Below, in pieces: positions 1 to 8,772 of a DNA stretch of 64,000 nt. Made by a program: the position numbers and the translations under genes. Below the pieces are notes generated by a model. It ran no database searches and was not told the origin of the DNA. It saw only the letters and a program-made list of their open reading frames with translations. Each line of letters begins with the position of its first letter. The first letter of the stretch is position 1. The DNA is from Streptomyces cavernae (GTDB lineage Bacteria; Actinomycetota; Actinomycetes; Streptomycetales; Streptomycetaceae), in the NCBI RefSeq assembly GCF_004023625.1, contig NZ_ML137711.1, positions 62,001 through 126,000 on the forward strand, read 5' to 3'.

Positions 1-2
1 AC

Positions 3-311
3 GCCGAGCACATCGACGATCTGGTGGAGCACTCGACCTCCTCCTGGAGCCGTTCGCTCGTACGCCTCGACGTCGCCACCGCGCTGCTGCAGCAGCGCAC
101 GCCCGACATCGACCACGCGATGGCGCTGGGCCGTGAGGCCCTGCGGCTGTGCGGAGACACACCGATCAGCTCCGTCTACCAACGCTCCCGTGACCTGCAT
201 GAGCAGGCCGGGCCGTGGCGTGATCACCCGGCGGTACGCGATTATGGCGACGAGTTCCGGACCTGGAGCTCGCAGCCAGCGGCCCTGGCCATGGCGTCAT
301 CCGCGTCGTAG
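3..311 (+). CDS. C-terminal end of XRE-family regulator with TPR-like region (5' truncated by window edge)
   Basis: The reading frame is open from the first complete codon of the window, so the start lies upstream. The visible roughly 102 residues are alpha-helical and end in a segment (EQAGPWRDHPAVRDYGDEF) that I associate with the C-terminus of Streptomyces helix-turn-helix regulators of about 400 residues with TPR-like sensor domains. The HTH itself is not in the window, so the regulator assignment rests on this tail only. It lies upstream of, and in the same direction as, the small genes and the lanthipeptide cluster, so it could be a local regulator; that is inference. Confidence 0.55.
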   Translation, partial: AEHIDDLVEHSTSSWSRSLVRLDVATALLQQRTPDIDHAMALGREALRLCGDTPISSVYQRSRDLHEQAGPWRDHPAVRDYGDEFRTWSSQPAALAMASSAS

Positions 312-364
312 GCGCCGAGGGTGTCGTCGCGCTCCGGGGCAGTGTTGCCGAAGGAGTACGTCGG

Positions 365-1069
365 GTGCCCCTGCTCAGCGCCGATCCCGCCGCGTTCCCC
401 GCCGAGCCTCCCGCCGACACGCGCAATCCGGCGGTCACTGCGGCCCACGACTGGGCGGCGTTCAGCGCACTCGACGAGATGACCGACCACTGGGCACGCC
501 CCGGCTGGTCGGACGGCAGTCGCGCGTACTACTGGATGCTGACCTTCCCGGATGATCAGCGGCTCGCGACGCTCGCCGGGCACTGCCAGGAGGAGCTGGC
601 ACCCCTCGGCCTCGACCCGGTGCCGACGGACGGATTGCACATTACCCTCGCCCGAGTCGGAACGCCGGGCGTCGTCACCCCGGGCCAGCTGGACAGCCTG
701 GCGCGGGACGCCGAGGCGCTGCTGCTCTCCGCGTTCGCCGTACGCGCCATGCCGCTGGCCGGCTCCCGTGGCGCCGTCCGGCTGTCCCTCGGCCCCTGGG
801 AACCCCTGCTCCGGCTGCACCACGCGCTGGCCAAGGCAGGGAACAGCGTCGGTCTGGCCCCGAAGAAGCCGACGTCCGCTTTCCGGCCGCACCTGAGCCT
901 CGCGTACAACAACCGCCGGCGCCCCGCCGCGCCCGTTGTGGAGACGGTCTCACGGCTTCGCGCTCTACCGGCTGTCGAACTCTCCGTGCCCGCTGTCCAG
1001 TTGGTGGAGCTCCGCCGTGAGGGGCGGACGTACCGCTGGGATGTGCGGAAGAGCGTCACGCTCGGGTAG
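365..1069 (+). CDS. 2'-5' RNA ligase family / 2H phosphoesterase protein
   Basis: 234 residues from a GTG start. The two signature H-x-S/T motifs of the 2H phosphoesterase superfamily are present: HIT at residues 92-94 within LHITLARVG, and HLS at 176-178 within FRPHLSLAY. Spacing of about 85 residues fits the family, which contains bacterial LigT-like cyclic phosphodiesterases and 2'-5' RNA ligases acting on RNA 2',3'-cyclic phosphates or related nucleotides. The substrate here is unknown. The N-terminal 50 residues before the fold are less typical. The 3' end overlaps the convergent ATPase gene by about 105 bp. The family call is solid, the exact reaction is not. Confidence 0.8.
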   Translation: MPLLSADPAAFPAEPPADTRNPAVTAAHDWAAFSALDEMTDHWARPGWSDGSRAYYWMLTFPDDQRLATLAGHCQEELAPLGLDPVPTDGLHITLARVGTPGVVTPGQLDSLARDAEALLLSAFAVRAMPLAGSRGAVRLSLGPWEPLLRLHHALAKAGNSVGLAPKKPTSAFRPHLSLAYNNRRRPAAPVVETVSRLRALPAVELSVPAVQLVELRREGRTYRWDVRKSVTLG

Positions 1070-1510
1070 CCCACCGGCGTCCAGGGCGAGAATTACGACC
1101 ACTTCCTTGCCGATCGCGGTCGGCTGGACGGTCCACGCGGAGGCCAACTCCCCGACGATCAGCAGTCCGAGGCCATTGTCCGTCAGCTGATCCACCGGCT
1201 CCTCCGCAGAGCGTGCCCGGACCCTGGAGACATCCCGTCCCGCGTCATGGACCCGCAGTACCGCCACGTCCCGGTAGACCTCCACACACATGCAGTCCGG
1301 TCCGCCGGCTGTGTGCCTGAGCGCGTTGCCCACGAGCTCCGAGGCGATCAGAACGGCGTCGTCGACCCGCTCCGGCGCGGCACGTCCATCGAGGAACTCT
1401 CGCACGTGTCTGCGCGCGAGGCCCGAAGGCTCGGTGCAATCGGCCAGCTTCACCCAATGACGCCGTACTGGCGTCCGCCTGCAGAGGCGCTCTTCGTCCA
1501 CCGCGTCCAT
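965..1510 (-). CDS. ATP-binding protein, anti-sigma factor type HATPase_c
   Basis: 181 residues starting at the ATG at 1510, preceded by GAGAAG at a good distance; the open frame extends far upstream but has no homology there. It shows a compact GHKL/HATPase_c fold of the RsbW-SpoIIAB type: N-box ASELVGNALRHT around residues 56-67, G1-like HDAG at 88-91, and DNGLGL at 111-116. Streptomyces encodes dozens of such stand-alone ATPases that act as anti-sigma factors or Ser/Thr switch kinases. No partner sigma factor or anti-anti-sigma factor is visible nearby. It overlaps the 2H phosphoesterase gene tail to tail. Confidence 0.8.
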   Translation of the reverse strand: MDAVDEERLCRRTPVRRHWVKLADCTEPSGLARRHVREFLDGRAAPERVDDAVLIASELVGNALRHTAGGPDCMCVEVYRDVAVLRVHDAGRDVSRVRARSAEEPVDQLTDNGLGLLIVGELASAWTVQPTAIGKEVVVILALDAGGLPERDALPHIPAVRPPLTAELHQLDSGHGEFDSR

Positions 1511-1721
1511 CGCCGCTTCTCGTTCCCGCTTGGCACTGGACCGATCAGCCTCGCTGCGCCTGAGCCGCAGCGGTACGCCGCGCCTCCGCCTCTTCGCGCG
1601 CCGCCGGACGGCGGACGAACGGCGTGCTGACGGCGTACCGCCGCCGACTGCCCCCGGCGAGGCTCTTCGTCGAGACGCCGGTCCTTGGCGTCTCGGCTCA
1701 CCTGGTTGGAGGTAACGCGGA

Positions 1722-2129
1722 ATGAGCGGCAGTGCGAGGCAGACCGCACCACACGAGGTGCCCCCGGGCACGCGCCTGGTGGTGTACGCCTGCCTACCCG
1801 CGTCGCTCGGTGAGGCCGCCGACCACAGCATGGCCAGCGCACGGCGGTACGTGGCCGATGCCGGCTGGGAGGCGATCGAGACGTACGTCGACCGGGCGGC
1901 ACCGTTCGAGAGCCGCGCCCTGTGCGAGGGCTCGCACAACGCTTTGGCCGCGGTCGAGCAGGGGAAGGCGGCCGGGATCGTCACCCCTCTGCTCGTGATG
2001 CTGGGGCATCTGGAGGGGGACAGGGCGAACCTCGCTGCCTGGCAGGCTCGGATCGGAGCGCTGATCACGACCCCGTGGGCGGTCGTCGATGCCGCAGGCG
2101 CCACGGTCGCACGGCGGTCGGCGGCGTGA
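1722..2129 (+). CDS. hypothetical protein, 135 aa
   Basis: Starts at an ATG with a good ribosome site (TTGGAGG about 7 nt upstream). The protein is soluble and alpha/beta in character (LVVYACLPASLGEAADHSM... then WEAIETYVD), faintly like the nucleotide-binding N-terminal fold of small resolvases, but I see no catalytic serine motif and do not assign a function. It overlaps the next small gene by 3 nt (stop TGA shares its A with the next ATG), so the two are translationally coupled. Together they lie just upstream of the lanthipeptide precursor. Confidence 0.7.
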   Translation: MSGSARQTAPHEVPPGTRLVVYACLPASLGEAADHSMASARRYVADAGWEAIETYVDRAAPFESRALCEGSHNALAAVEQGKAAGIVTPLLVMLGHLEGDRANLAAWQARIGALITTPWAVVDAAGATVARRSAA

Positions 2130-2305
2130 TGGCCCGGATGCGGCAACGGTCGCTCCTGCAACTGCTCGACCAGGTCGGATGGGCGCTGCGGCATCCGGCG
2201 ACGTACGTCGGTCGGTTCGGCTTCGGCACCTTCCAGGTGCTGTTCCTGCCCGTCCTGGTGACCGGCACAACCTTGGCCACGCTCTACGCGGGCCAGTCCC
2301 GGTAG
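2129..2305 (+). CDS. small hypothetical protein with one probable membrane segment, 58 aa
   Basis: The ATG overlaps the stop codon of the upstream gene (ATGA), which decides the start. The 58-residue product is basic at the N-terminus (MARMRQRSLLQLL) and has a hydrophobic stretch around residues 34-52 (FQVLFLPVLVTGTTLATLY) long enough for one transmembrane helix. I do not recognise the family. A strong inverted repeat follows 22 bp after the stop, suggesting the small-gene transcript ends before the lanthipeptide genes. Confidence 0.55.
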   Translation: MARMRQRSLLQLLDQVGWALRHPATYVGRFGFGTFQVLFLPVLVTGTTLATLYAGQSR

Positions 2306-2326
2306 CTCCGGCCCGTGTCCTCGACC

Positions 2327-2385
2327 CCCCTCTCCGGATGCTCCGAATCCATGTCCCCCACGGAATCCGGTCTACCGGAGAGGGG
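2327..2385. terminator. inverted repeat between the small-gene pair and the lanthipeptide precursor
   Basis: Perfect 11-bp arms CCCCTCTCCGG (2327-2337) and CCGGAGAGGGG (2375-2385) separated by 37 nt. There is no U-tract, which is common for actinobacterial terminators. It could instead be an operator or leader hairpin for the precursor gene 105 bp downstream. Confidence 0.4.
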
Positions 2386-2490
2386 CCGCACCCAAGGTGC
2401 GAAGGCAGAAATCCGGCCCTGCGGCAATCCACATGCGGGCCGGGCAGCACGACGAACCGTTCGGATCCTTCCGACAGAAGAGGAAGTGCG

Positions 2491-2694
2491 ATGACCGCAA
2501 CCATGCTCAGCCCGATCACGACGGCCACCACCGGGGCATCCGCTGTGACGACCGTCCCCGAGGCAACCGCCGACCCGTTCGACGTCGACCTGACCATCGT
2601 CACGGAGGTCGGTGCCGACCTGCTCCCCAAGGCGTGCGGTACCGGTGACGGGTGTGCGCCGTCCTGTGCCTCGTCCTGCGCGAGCGCCGTCTGA
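2491..2694 (+). CDS. FxLD-family lanthipeptide precursor
   Basis: 67 residues, ATG preceded by AGAGGAAG. The leader contains FDVDL at residues 30-34, a variant of the FxLD leader motif with Val for Leu. The C-terminal core, roughly residues 47-67, has Cys at 49, 55, 59 and 63 and Thr/Ser at 51, 58, 61, 62 and 65, the raw material for (methyl)lanthionine rings. It contains an Asp-Gly pair at 53-54, the classic sequence for aspartimide/isoaspartate formation, which fits the PIMT-like methyltransferase in the cluster. It is followed directly by LanB, LanC and that methyltransferase on the same strand. The core has no Asn or aromatic residue and is small and Cys/Ser/Ala-rich, as in other FxLD peptides I know. 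Export and a leader protease are not visible nearby. Confidence 0.88.
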   Translation: MTATMLSPITTATTGASAVTTVPEATADPFDVDLTIVTEVGADLLPKACGTGDGCAPSCASSCASAV

Positions 2695-2773
2695 CGGCGG
2701 CTCGTGCTCGGGGTCGGGGGCGGTGCTGCTCCCGACCCCGCTCGTTCACAGCACTGATGGCGGAGGCATGGGG

Positions 2774-5700
2774 ATGGGAAGCGACGGAAAGCTCTACCAG
2801 CACACGGGCGCGGCGCTGCTGCGGGCCGCCGCGATGCCACTGACGGGTCTGCCGACATGGTGGCCTGACCCGTCCGACACGGAGGCGTGTGGCAGGTGGC
2901 TGAAGCAATTGTGGGCCGATGCGCGGTTCGCCGACGCCGTCCGGCAGGCAAGCGGCGATCTCGCCACGCGGGTCGACGCGATCTGCGCTGGGCAGCCGAC
3001 ACGCTCCAAGCAGGTCCGGCGCGCCGCCATGGCCACCGTCCGCTACTTGTTGCGCGCCACCGGGCGACCGACCCCTTTCGGCCTCTTCGCAGGAGTCACC
3101 GCGACCAGCGTGGGTTCGACGCCACACGTGAGGTGGGGAGATGCACACCAGGCCGTGGCGCGGGTGGATACCGAGTGGCTGGACGACGTCATCGTCCGCC
3201 TGGAGGCGTGCCCGATCCTGCTGGAGCGCCTGGACGTCGTCCTCAACAACCTGGCGGCGCGCCGCGGCGGACGCCTTCACGTCCCGCACGACGGACCGAT
3301 GGGCGCCACCGTCCGGCGCACCAGTGCGGTACGCGTGATCGAGGACATGGCACGCCGGCCGGTCCACTTCGCCGCCCTCGCCGAGCAGTTGGCCGCCTCC
3401 TTCCCCCGAACCAAGCCGCAGAACATCCGCACGCTGCTCGGCGCGCTGGTGCGCGAGAAGTTCCTGATCACCAGTTTGCGCGCGCCGATGACCAACACCG
3501 ATCCGCTGTCCCACCTGATTGACCGGCTGCACGGCGCGGACGCAGGCACGGTGCCGCAGGTCGCGCAGGTTCTGCACGAGCTGGAAGCGGTGCAACGCGC
3601 CGTACACGAGCACAACCGGCGCCCCGCGAGCGCGCAAGGGCTGGCTCGGGAGGAACTCACGGGTCGACTGCGAGGGCTTTCCGACGCGGGCCGAAGCCCC
3701 TTGGCCGTCGACCTGAGGCTGGACGCCGAGGTACGGATCCCCGAGAGGGTCGCGCAGGAGATGGAGAGGGCTGCCGACGCTCTACTGCGGCTCACGCGCA
3801 GACCGGCGGGCCAGGGTGTGTGGAAGGAGTACCAGGTCGCGTTCTGGGAGCGGTATGGCACCGGCACGCTCGTGCCGGTGAAGGAGGTCGTCGACCCGGC
3901 GTCCGGGCTCGGCTATCCAGCCGAGTACCCCGGCAGCCGCATGACCGCACCGCCCCCGACAGTCTCCGAGCGTGACGAGCGGCTGCTGGCCCTGGCCTGG
4001 CAGGCACTGGCCGACGGCAGCAGGGAGATCGTCCTCACCGACGACCTGATCGACCGCCTGGCCGGCGATGCGCCGGCCGGGCAGGAGGCACCGCCCCACG
4101 TGGAGATGTGCGCGCGTCTGCACGCCGACAGCCTGTCCGCCCTGGAACGCGGGGACTTCACGCTCACGGTGACACCGGCCCGCGCCGCGGGAACGCTCAC
4201 CTCCCGGTTCACTCCGGTCGCCACCGGCACGGGACTCGACGAGGTCTACCGCCAAGTTCCCACGGGCGTCGAGAACGCGCTGACCGCGCAGCTCTCCTTC
4301 CCGCCGCTGTACCCGCACACAGAGAACGTCGCCCGCATCCCCGCTTATCTCCCACACGTGATCCCGTTGGGCGAGCACCGAAGCCCCGACGACACCTCGA
4401 CGACGCTCATCGACGTAGACGACCTCGCGGTCACAGCCACGCACACCCGGCTGTACCTGGTCAGCATCTCTCGCCGTCGTCTGGTGGACCCGCAGGTCTT
4501 CCACGCCATGGCCCTGGACAAGCAACCCCCGCCCCTGGCCCGGTTCCTGGCGCACCTGACCCGTTCCTTCGGCCCTGCCTGGACCAGCTTCGACTGGGGG
4601 CCGCACGGCGCACGGCTGCCGTTCCTGCCGCGCGTCCGCTACGGGCGCGTGATCCTCTCTCCCAGTCGCTGGGACCTGACCGCTGACGACCTTCCGAGCC
4701 GCGGCGCGGACATGCGGGAGTGGACCGACGCCCTCGGCCGGTGGCGGAAGCGGTGGCAGTGCCACGGTGCCGTCGAGCTGCGGGAGGACGACCGGACACG
4801 TCGGCTCCAACTCGACGTGCCCGCCCACGCCACCGTCCTGCGCGCCCACCTGGACAGGGAAGGCCATACCGTGCTGACGGAGGCGCCGACCGAGGAGACC
4901 TACGGCTGGATCGGCGGCCACGTCCACGAGATCGCCCTGCCGATGACCAGCACCCGCCGGCCGATACCCGACCCGCTCTCCGGCTTCCTCCCCGTGCTCA
5001 CCAACAGCACCCTCGGGCCCGTACCGGGGGCGGTACAGGCACCCTGGCTGAACGCCAAGATCTACAGCCACCCCGAACAGCTCGATGAGCTGATCGGCAC
5101 CCACCTCGCGAGGCTCGTGACCCAACTCCCAGGTACACCCGAGTGGTGGTTCGTCCGTTACCGCACCCCGCACGACCTCGACCACCTGCGCGTGCGCATC
5201 CGCACCCGCAGTCCCGGACAGTACGCCACCTGCACTGAACTCGTCGCCGGATGGGCCACCGGGCTGCGCCGCGAGGGGCTCAGCAGCAAGCTCGTGTTCG
5301 ACACGTACACCCCCGAGATCGGCCGTTACGGCCCAGGCGTCGCCCTGCGCTGTGCCGAGGCGGTGTTCACGGCCGACTCGGCCTACGCCCTCGCCGCCCT
5401 GCAGGGCCCCGAAGTCGACGGCGTCGACGGACGTGCGCTGGCCGCCGCCGGCATGGTGGACACCGCCTGCGGCTTGCTCGGCCCCGACGAGGGCATGCGG
5501 TGGCTGGCGAACCGGCCCGCGCCTCCGGCTCGCGTCGAGCGAGGCGTCAGCGACCAGACCATCGAACTCGTTCGCCGCACTACGCCTCATGCCCGGGGCT
5601 GGGGCGAAGAGCTCGCCCAAGCGTGGCACCGTCGCGCCGTGGCCCTGGCGCTGTATCGCGAGGGCCTCGCCGAGAGCATGGACCTCGACTCCGTCCTGGA

Positions 5701-5824
5701 ATCCTTGCTGCACATGCACCACAACCGTCTGCGTGGCCTGGACCGGGAGGACGAGAGGATCTGCCGCCGCCTTGCCCGTCAGTCCGCCGTCGCGTGGGCC
5801 GCCTGGCCGGGGGAGAGCCGCTGA
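2774..5824 (+). CDS. lanB: lantibiotic dehydratase (LanB), full length, FxLD lanthipeptide system
   Basis: About 1016 residues from the ATG at 2774; a nearby ATG at 2768 is too close to the GGAGG at 2762-2766. The N-terminal roughly 750 residues match the glutamylation domain of class I dehydratases (for example LRATGRPTPFGLFAG near residue 95, typical of the family). From about residue 756 (PWLNAKIYSHPEQLDEL ... EWWFVRYRTPHDLDHLRVRI) comes the SpaB_C/thiopeptide-type elimination domain. The family uses glutamyl-tRNA to glutamylate Ser/Thr of the precursor and then eliminates glutamate to give Dha/Dhb. Both domains are in one chain, so this is a complete LanB. It begins 79 bp after the precursor and ends overlapping lanC by ATGA, indicating one operon. 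lanB is used as a generic symbol. Confidence 0.93.
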   Translation: MGSDGKLYQHTGAALLRAAAMPLTGLPTWWPDPSDTEACGRWLKQLWADARFADAVRQASGDLATRVDAICAGQPTRSKQVRRAAMATVRYLLRATGRPTPFGLFAGVTATSVGSTPHVRWGDAHQAVARVDTEWLDDVIVRLEACPILLERLDVVLNNLAARRGGRLHVPHDGPMGATVRRTSAVRVIEDMARRPVHFAALAEQLAASFPRTKPQNIRTLLGALVREKFLITSLRAPMTNTDPLSHLIDRLHGADAGTVPQVAQVLHELEAVQRAVHEHNRRPASAQGLAREELTGRLRGLSDAGRSPLAVDLRLDAEVRIPERVAQEMERAADALLRLTRRPAGQGVWKEYQVAFWERYGTGTLVPVKEVVDPASGLGYPAEYPGSRMTAPPPTVSERDERLLALAWQALADGSREIVLTDDLIDRLAGDAPAGQEAPPHVEMCARLHADSLSALERGDFTLTVTPARAAGTLTSRFTPVATGTGLDEVYRQVPTGVENALTAQLSFPPLYPHTENVARIPAYLPHVIPLGEHRSPDDTSTTLIDVDDLAVTATHTRLYLVSISRRRLVDPQVFHAMALDKQPPPLARFLAHLTRSFGPAWTSFDWGPHGARLPFLPRVRYGRVILSPSRWDLTADDLPSRGADMREWTDALGRWRKRWQCHGAVELREDDRTRRLQLDVPAHATVLRAHLDREGHTVLTEAPTEETYGWIGGHVHEIALPMTSTRRPIPDPLSGFLPVLTNSTLGPVPGAVQAPWLNAKIYSHPEQLDELIGTHLARLVTQLPGTPEWWFVRYRTPHDLDHLRVRIRTRSPGQYATCTELVAGWATGLRREGLSSKLVFDTYTPEIGRYGPGVALRCAEAVFTADSAYALAALQGPEVDGVDGRALAAAGMVDTACGLLGPDEGMRWLANRPAPPARVERGVSDQTIELVRRTTPHARGWGEELAQAWHRRAVALALYREGLAESMDLDSVLESLLHMHHNRLRGLDREDERICRRLARQSAVAWAAWPGESR

Positions 5825-6999
5825 TGAACTACGACGCGCCGCCCACACCCACCGGGCCCGGCTGGGGGCAGTCGCTGTACTCCGGCGCGGCGGGAGTCGC
5901 GCTGCTGCACGCCGTCAGGGCCCACACCGGCGAAGACGACCGGGACGCGCTCCGGCCATGGGCCGCCGCCATGCTCAAGGGCCCGATCCAGGCCGCCCCC
6001 GAAGCATGCGGTCTGTACGAGGGTGCTCCGGCCGTCGCGTACGTCCTCAGCTTCACGCACACGAACACCGCCACGCGCGCCCTGGCGACCCTGGACACAC
6101 ACCTCGCCGACGTCACACGCCAACGACTCAAGCGGGCACACACCCGCATCGATCGCGGCGCGTTGCCCACCCTGGGCGAGTACGACCTCATCAGCGGACT
6201 GACCGGGCTGGGCGTGTACCACCTGCACCGCGGCCACAAGACGGAGCTTCAGGACGTCCTCGCCTACCTGGTGCGGCTGACAGATCCGATCACCATCGAA
6301 GCGCAACATCTGCCCGGCTGGTGGACGGGAGACAGCCCCGATCTGCGACCGACGCCGCGATGGCCCGGCGGACACGGCAACTTCGGCCTCGCCCACGGCA
6401 TCACCGGACCGCTGGCGCTGCTGGCCACAGCCCTGCGCCACGGCCACACGGTGCCCGGACAGGCGCAAGCCATCACCCGAATCTGCGACTGGCTCGACCG
6501 GTGGCGCAACGGCACCGGCTCGCACGCCTGGTGGCCGGACCTGATCACCCGAGCCGAACACCGATGCGGCGAACTCCAGCGCCCAGGACCGAGACGCCCG
6601 TCCTGGTGCTACGGCACCCCCGGCATCGCCCGCGCCCAGCAACTCGCCGGCCTCGCCCTCGGCGACCGTGACCGGCAACGGCAAGCAGAGCAGGCCCTGG
6701 CCGGATGTCTGGCCGACGACCAGCAACTCGCCCAGCTCACCGACGCCTCCGTCTGCCACGGTTGGGCGGGGCTCATACAGACCGTCTCCCGCGCCGCCGC
6801 CGACGCCCTCGACGACGAACTCGCATCGCATCTATCCCGCCTGAACGTCCGGCTCAACAAGCACCTGGACCACCATGGACTACCGGACGGCGCCGGCCTG
6901 ATGGACGGCACGGCAGGCATCCATCTGGTCCGTCTCACCGACCCCGTCAACACGGCGATCACCGCCCCCTGGGACCGCTGCCTGCTCCTGACAGGGTGA
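5824..6999 (+). CDS. lanC: lanthionine synthetase C family protein (LanC cyclase)
   Basis: 391 residues; the ATG overlaps the lanB stop (ATGA). It shows the repeated Gly-rich alpha-toroid motifs of LanC: GQSLYSGAAGVALLH near the N-terminus, HGNFGLAHGITGPLALL in the middle, SWCYGTPG at 260-267, VCHGWAGL at 310-317 and GLMDGTAGIHLV near the end. Cys262 and the Cys311-His312 pair are the expected zinc ligands, so the enzyme looks intact. LanC activates Cys thiols of the dehydrated precursor and adds them to Dha/Dhb to close lanthionine rings. Length is normal for a stand-alone cyclase. Its position between LanB and the FxLD methyltransferase defines the cluster type. Confidence 0.92.
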   Translation: MNYDAPPTPTGPGWGQSLYSGAAGVALLHAVRAHTGEDDRDALRPWAAAMLKGPIQAAPEACGLYEGAPAVAYVLSFTHTNTATRALATLDTHLADVTRQRLKRAHTRIDRGALPTLGEYDLISGLTGLGVYHLHRGHKTELQDVLAYLVRLTDPITIEAQHLPGWWTGDSPDLRPTPRWPGGHGNFGLAHGITGPLALLATALRHGHTVPGQAQAITRICDWLDRWRNGTGSHAWWPDLITRAEHRCGELQRPGPRRPSWCYGTPGIARAQQLAGLALGDRDRQRQAEQALAGCLADDQQLAQLTDASVCHGWAGLIQTVSRAAADALDDELASHLSRLNVRLNKHLDHHGLPDGAGLMDGTAGIHLVRLTDPVNTAITAPWDRCLLLTG

Positions 7000-7086
7000 C
7001 GCCGCGAACCGCATCCGCACACCAGAACAGATGAGAACGATCTGCCCCTGCCGTACGCACAGCCGGGCACCTTCCGAAAGGACGCG

Positions 7087-8310
7087 ATGAACACCACCAC
7101 TGGCGCCTCCCCCGAGGACCTGCGCAACCGCCTGGTCGACGCCATCCTGAAAGAGGACCTCTCCGGCCTCCGCGACGCACGCGTCGAAACCGCCATGCGG
7201 ACCGTGCCCCGCCACGCTTTTCTCCCCGACGCGCCCCTCGAGGAGGCGTACGCCAACAAGAGCGTGACGATCAAGGAGAACCCCGACGAGGACGCACTCC
7301 CGCTGAGCTGTGCCTCCCAGCCCGACGTCGTGCACTTCATGCTGGTCCAGCTCGCCGTCCGCGAAGGCGACAACGTCTTCGAGATCGGGGCCGGCACCGG
7401 CTACAACGCTGCCCTGCTCAAGCACCTCACCGGGAAGTCCGGACAGGTCACCACATGCGACATCGACCCCGACGTGACCGACTACGCCCGTCGGACGCTG
7501 GACGCCAACGGATACGAAGACGTTCGCGTGGTCACGAGGGACGGCGCCCTCGGTGCCCCGGAGTTCAGCCCCTACGACCGAATGATCGCCACGGTCGGCA
7601 TGTGGGACCTCCCCGGTGCCTGGTGGGGCCAGCTCGCCGTCGGCGGACGCCTCGTGGTCCCGCTGCGATGGCGCGGGCTCTCCAGGGCCGTGGCCTTCGA
7701 GCGTGAGGAAGAGCGGATGCGGTCCGAATCCGTCAAGATGTGCGGCTTCCTCCCGGTAATCGGCCAGGACGGGGAGCGGAACGACTACATCGACGACGAC
7801 CGGCTCGTCAGGCTCTACTGGGACGAGGACCAGTCCATCGCCCCGGAACTCCTTCGCGACGCGCTCACCCGACCGAAGTCGGTCGTCTGGACCGGTGTGA
7901 CGGTCGGGCCCGTCGAGTCGTTCGACGGCGTCTGGCTGCGGCTGAGCGCCACCGAGCGAGCGACCTGCCGCATCACTGCCAACCCCCCCGCGGTGGAGGC
8001 CGGCCACCACCGCCCCGCCTCACCCGCCCTGAGCCCCGCCCTCGTCGAGAGGGACTCCATCGCGTACCTCACTCTGGAGCGGACCGCCGAAGACTCCGAG
8101 ACAGAACCCCGGTTCCGGCTGGGAGCCGTCGGCTATGGCCCGGCCGGCGCCGATCTCGCCGAGCGGATCTGCGCGCAGATCCGCGCCTGGAGCCCGGCCC
8201 GGACCGCCGAGCCCGTGGTGACGGCCTACCCCGCGGACACACCGGACAGCGACCTCGCCGACGGAGCCGTGATCGACCGGCCCTCCGTGCGGCTCGTCAT
8301 CGCCTACTGA
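7087..8310 (+). CDS. methyltransferase of the FxLD lanthipeptide system (PIMT-like O-methyltransferase)
   Basis: 407 residues, ATG with AAGGA upstream, 87 bp after lanC. The N-terminal half resembles protein-L-isoaspartate O-methyltransferase: SAM-binding motif I EIGAGTGYN at residues 99-107, preceded by a substrate-loop-like segment LSCASQPDVV. The C-terminal roughly 180 residues are an extra domain not found in housekeeping PIMT and typical of RiPP-associated members. By analogy with characterised PIMT-like enzymes of lanthipeptide clusters (OlvSA of olivapeptin), it is expected to methylate a specific Asp in the cyclised peptide, giving an aspartimide that opens to isoaspartate. The Asp53-Gly54 pair in the core is the obvious candidate. 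The reaction on this peptide is inference. Confidence 0.88.
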   Translation: MNTTTGASPEDLRNRLVDAILKEDLSGLRDARVETAMRTVPRHAFLPDAPLEEAYANKSVTIKENPDEDALPLSCASQPDVVHFMLVQLAVREGDNVFEIGAGTGYNAALLKHLTGKSGQVTTCDIDPDVTDYARRTLDANGYEDVRVVTRDGALGAPEFSPYDRMIATVGMWDLPGAWWGQLAVGGRLVVPLRWRGLSRAVAFEREEERMRSESVKMCGFLPVIGQDGERNDYIDDDRLVRLYWDEDQSIAPELLRDALTRPKSVVWTGVTVGPVESFDGVWLRLSATERATCRITANPPAVEAGHHRPASPALSPALVERDSIAYLTLERTAEDSETEPRFRLGAVGYGPAGADLAERICAQIRAWSPARTAEPVVTAYPADTPDSDLADGAVIDRPSVRLVIAY

Positions 8311-8387
8311 TCCTCACCCCGGTGGGCGTGGCCGTTGGCAGGCCGTGCCCACCGCAACGGGAACAGGGCGGCATCGGAGCACGGTGG

Positions 8388-8756
8388 TCAGCCCTGGGCG
8401 AGGTTCGCCTCACAGTCGGTGCACCGTCGCACGGCCCGTCGCCTCGGATTGCCCGCGGTGGCGGTCGCCGGAGAAGCACTGCTCAACCGCTCCCAGAGCC
8501 CAGGTGGAGGATGCGGGATCCACCCCCACCGCGGGGGCCGTACGTCGTCCTCGGTCATGTGGTCGCACCAACCGGGCCTGTGCGCGACCTGCTTCGGGGA
8601 GATCAGGATCGTGTCATCCGGGTGAGTACGCCACTCCCTCTTCACGAACGTGCCTACGGAACGCGTGGGCGCCGACGCCGACGAGCCCGGCGGACACTCA
8701 CATCCGAGCCCGATGACGATCTTGCCGCCGCACTCGTCGCAGCGATCTACTTCCAC
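8388..8756 (-). CDS. small Cys-rich (zinc-ribbon-like) hypothetical protein, 122 aa
   Basis: GTG start at 8756, 16 nt after the stop of the GNAT gene, with GAGG just upstream; it would be the last gene of the cyclophane operon. Pairs of cysteines occur at the start (RCDECGGKIVIGLGCECPPG) and near the end (RCTDCEANL), suggesting a structural zinc site. There is also a Trp/Pro-rich segment (PPRWGWIPHPPPGLW). I do not recognise the family. It could be a transcription- or precursor-binding accessory factor, or unrelated to the cluster. The evidence is the coupled position and the coherent amino-acid composition. Confidence 0.5.
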   Translation of the reverse strand: MEVDRCDECGGKIVIGLGCECPPGSSASAPTRSVGTFVKREWRTHPDDTILISPKQVAHRPGWCDHMTEDDVRPPRWGWIPHPPPGLWERLSSASPATATAGNPRRRAVRRCTDCEANLAQG

Positions 8757-8772
8757 TGGCCTCGTACCACCC

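Noticed and set aside
965..2194. A 409-residue version of the anti-sigma-type ATPase
   Set aside because: Residues before the ATG at 1510 are antisense to the 1722-2129 gene and have no fold; the ATG at 1510 has its own ribosome site.
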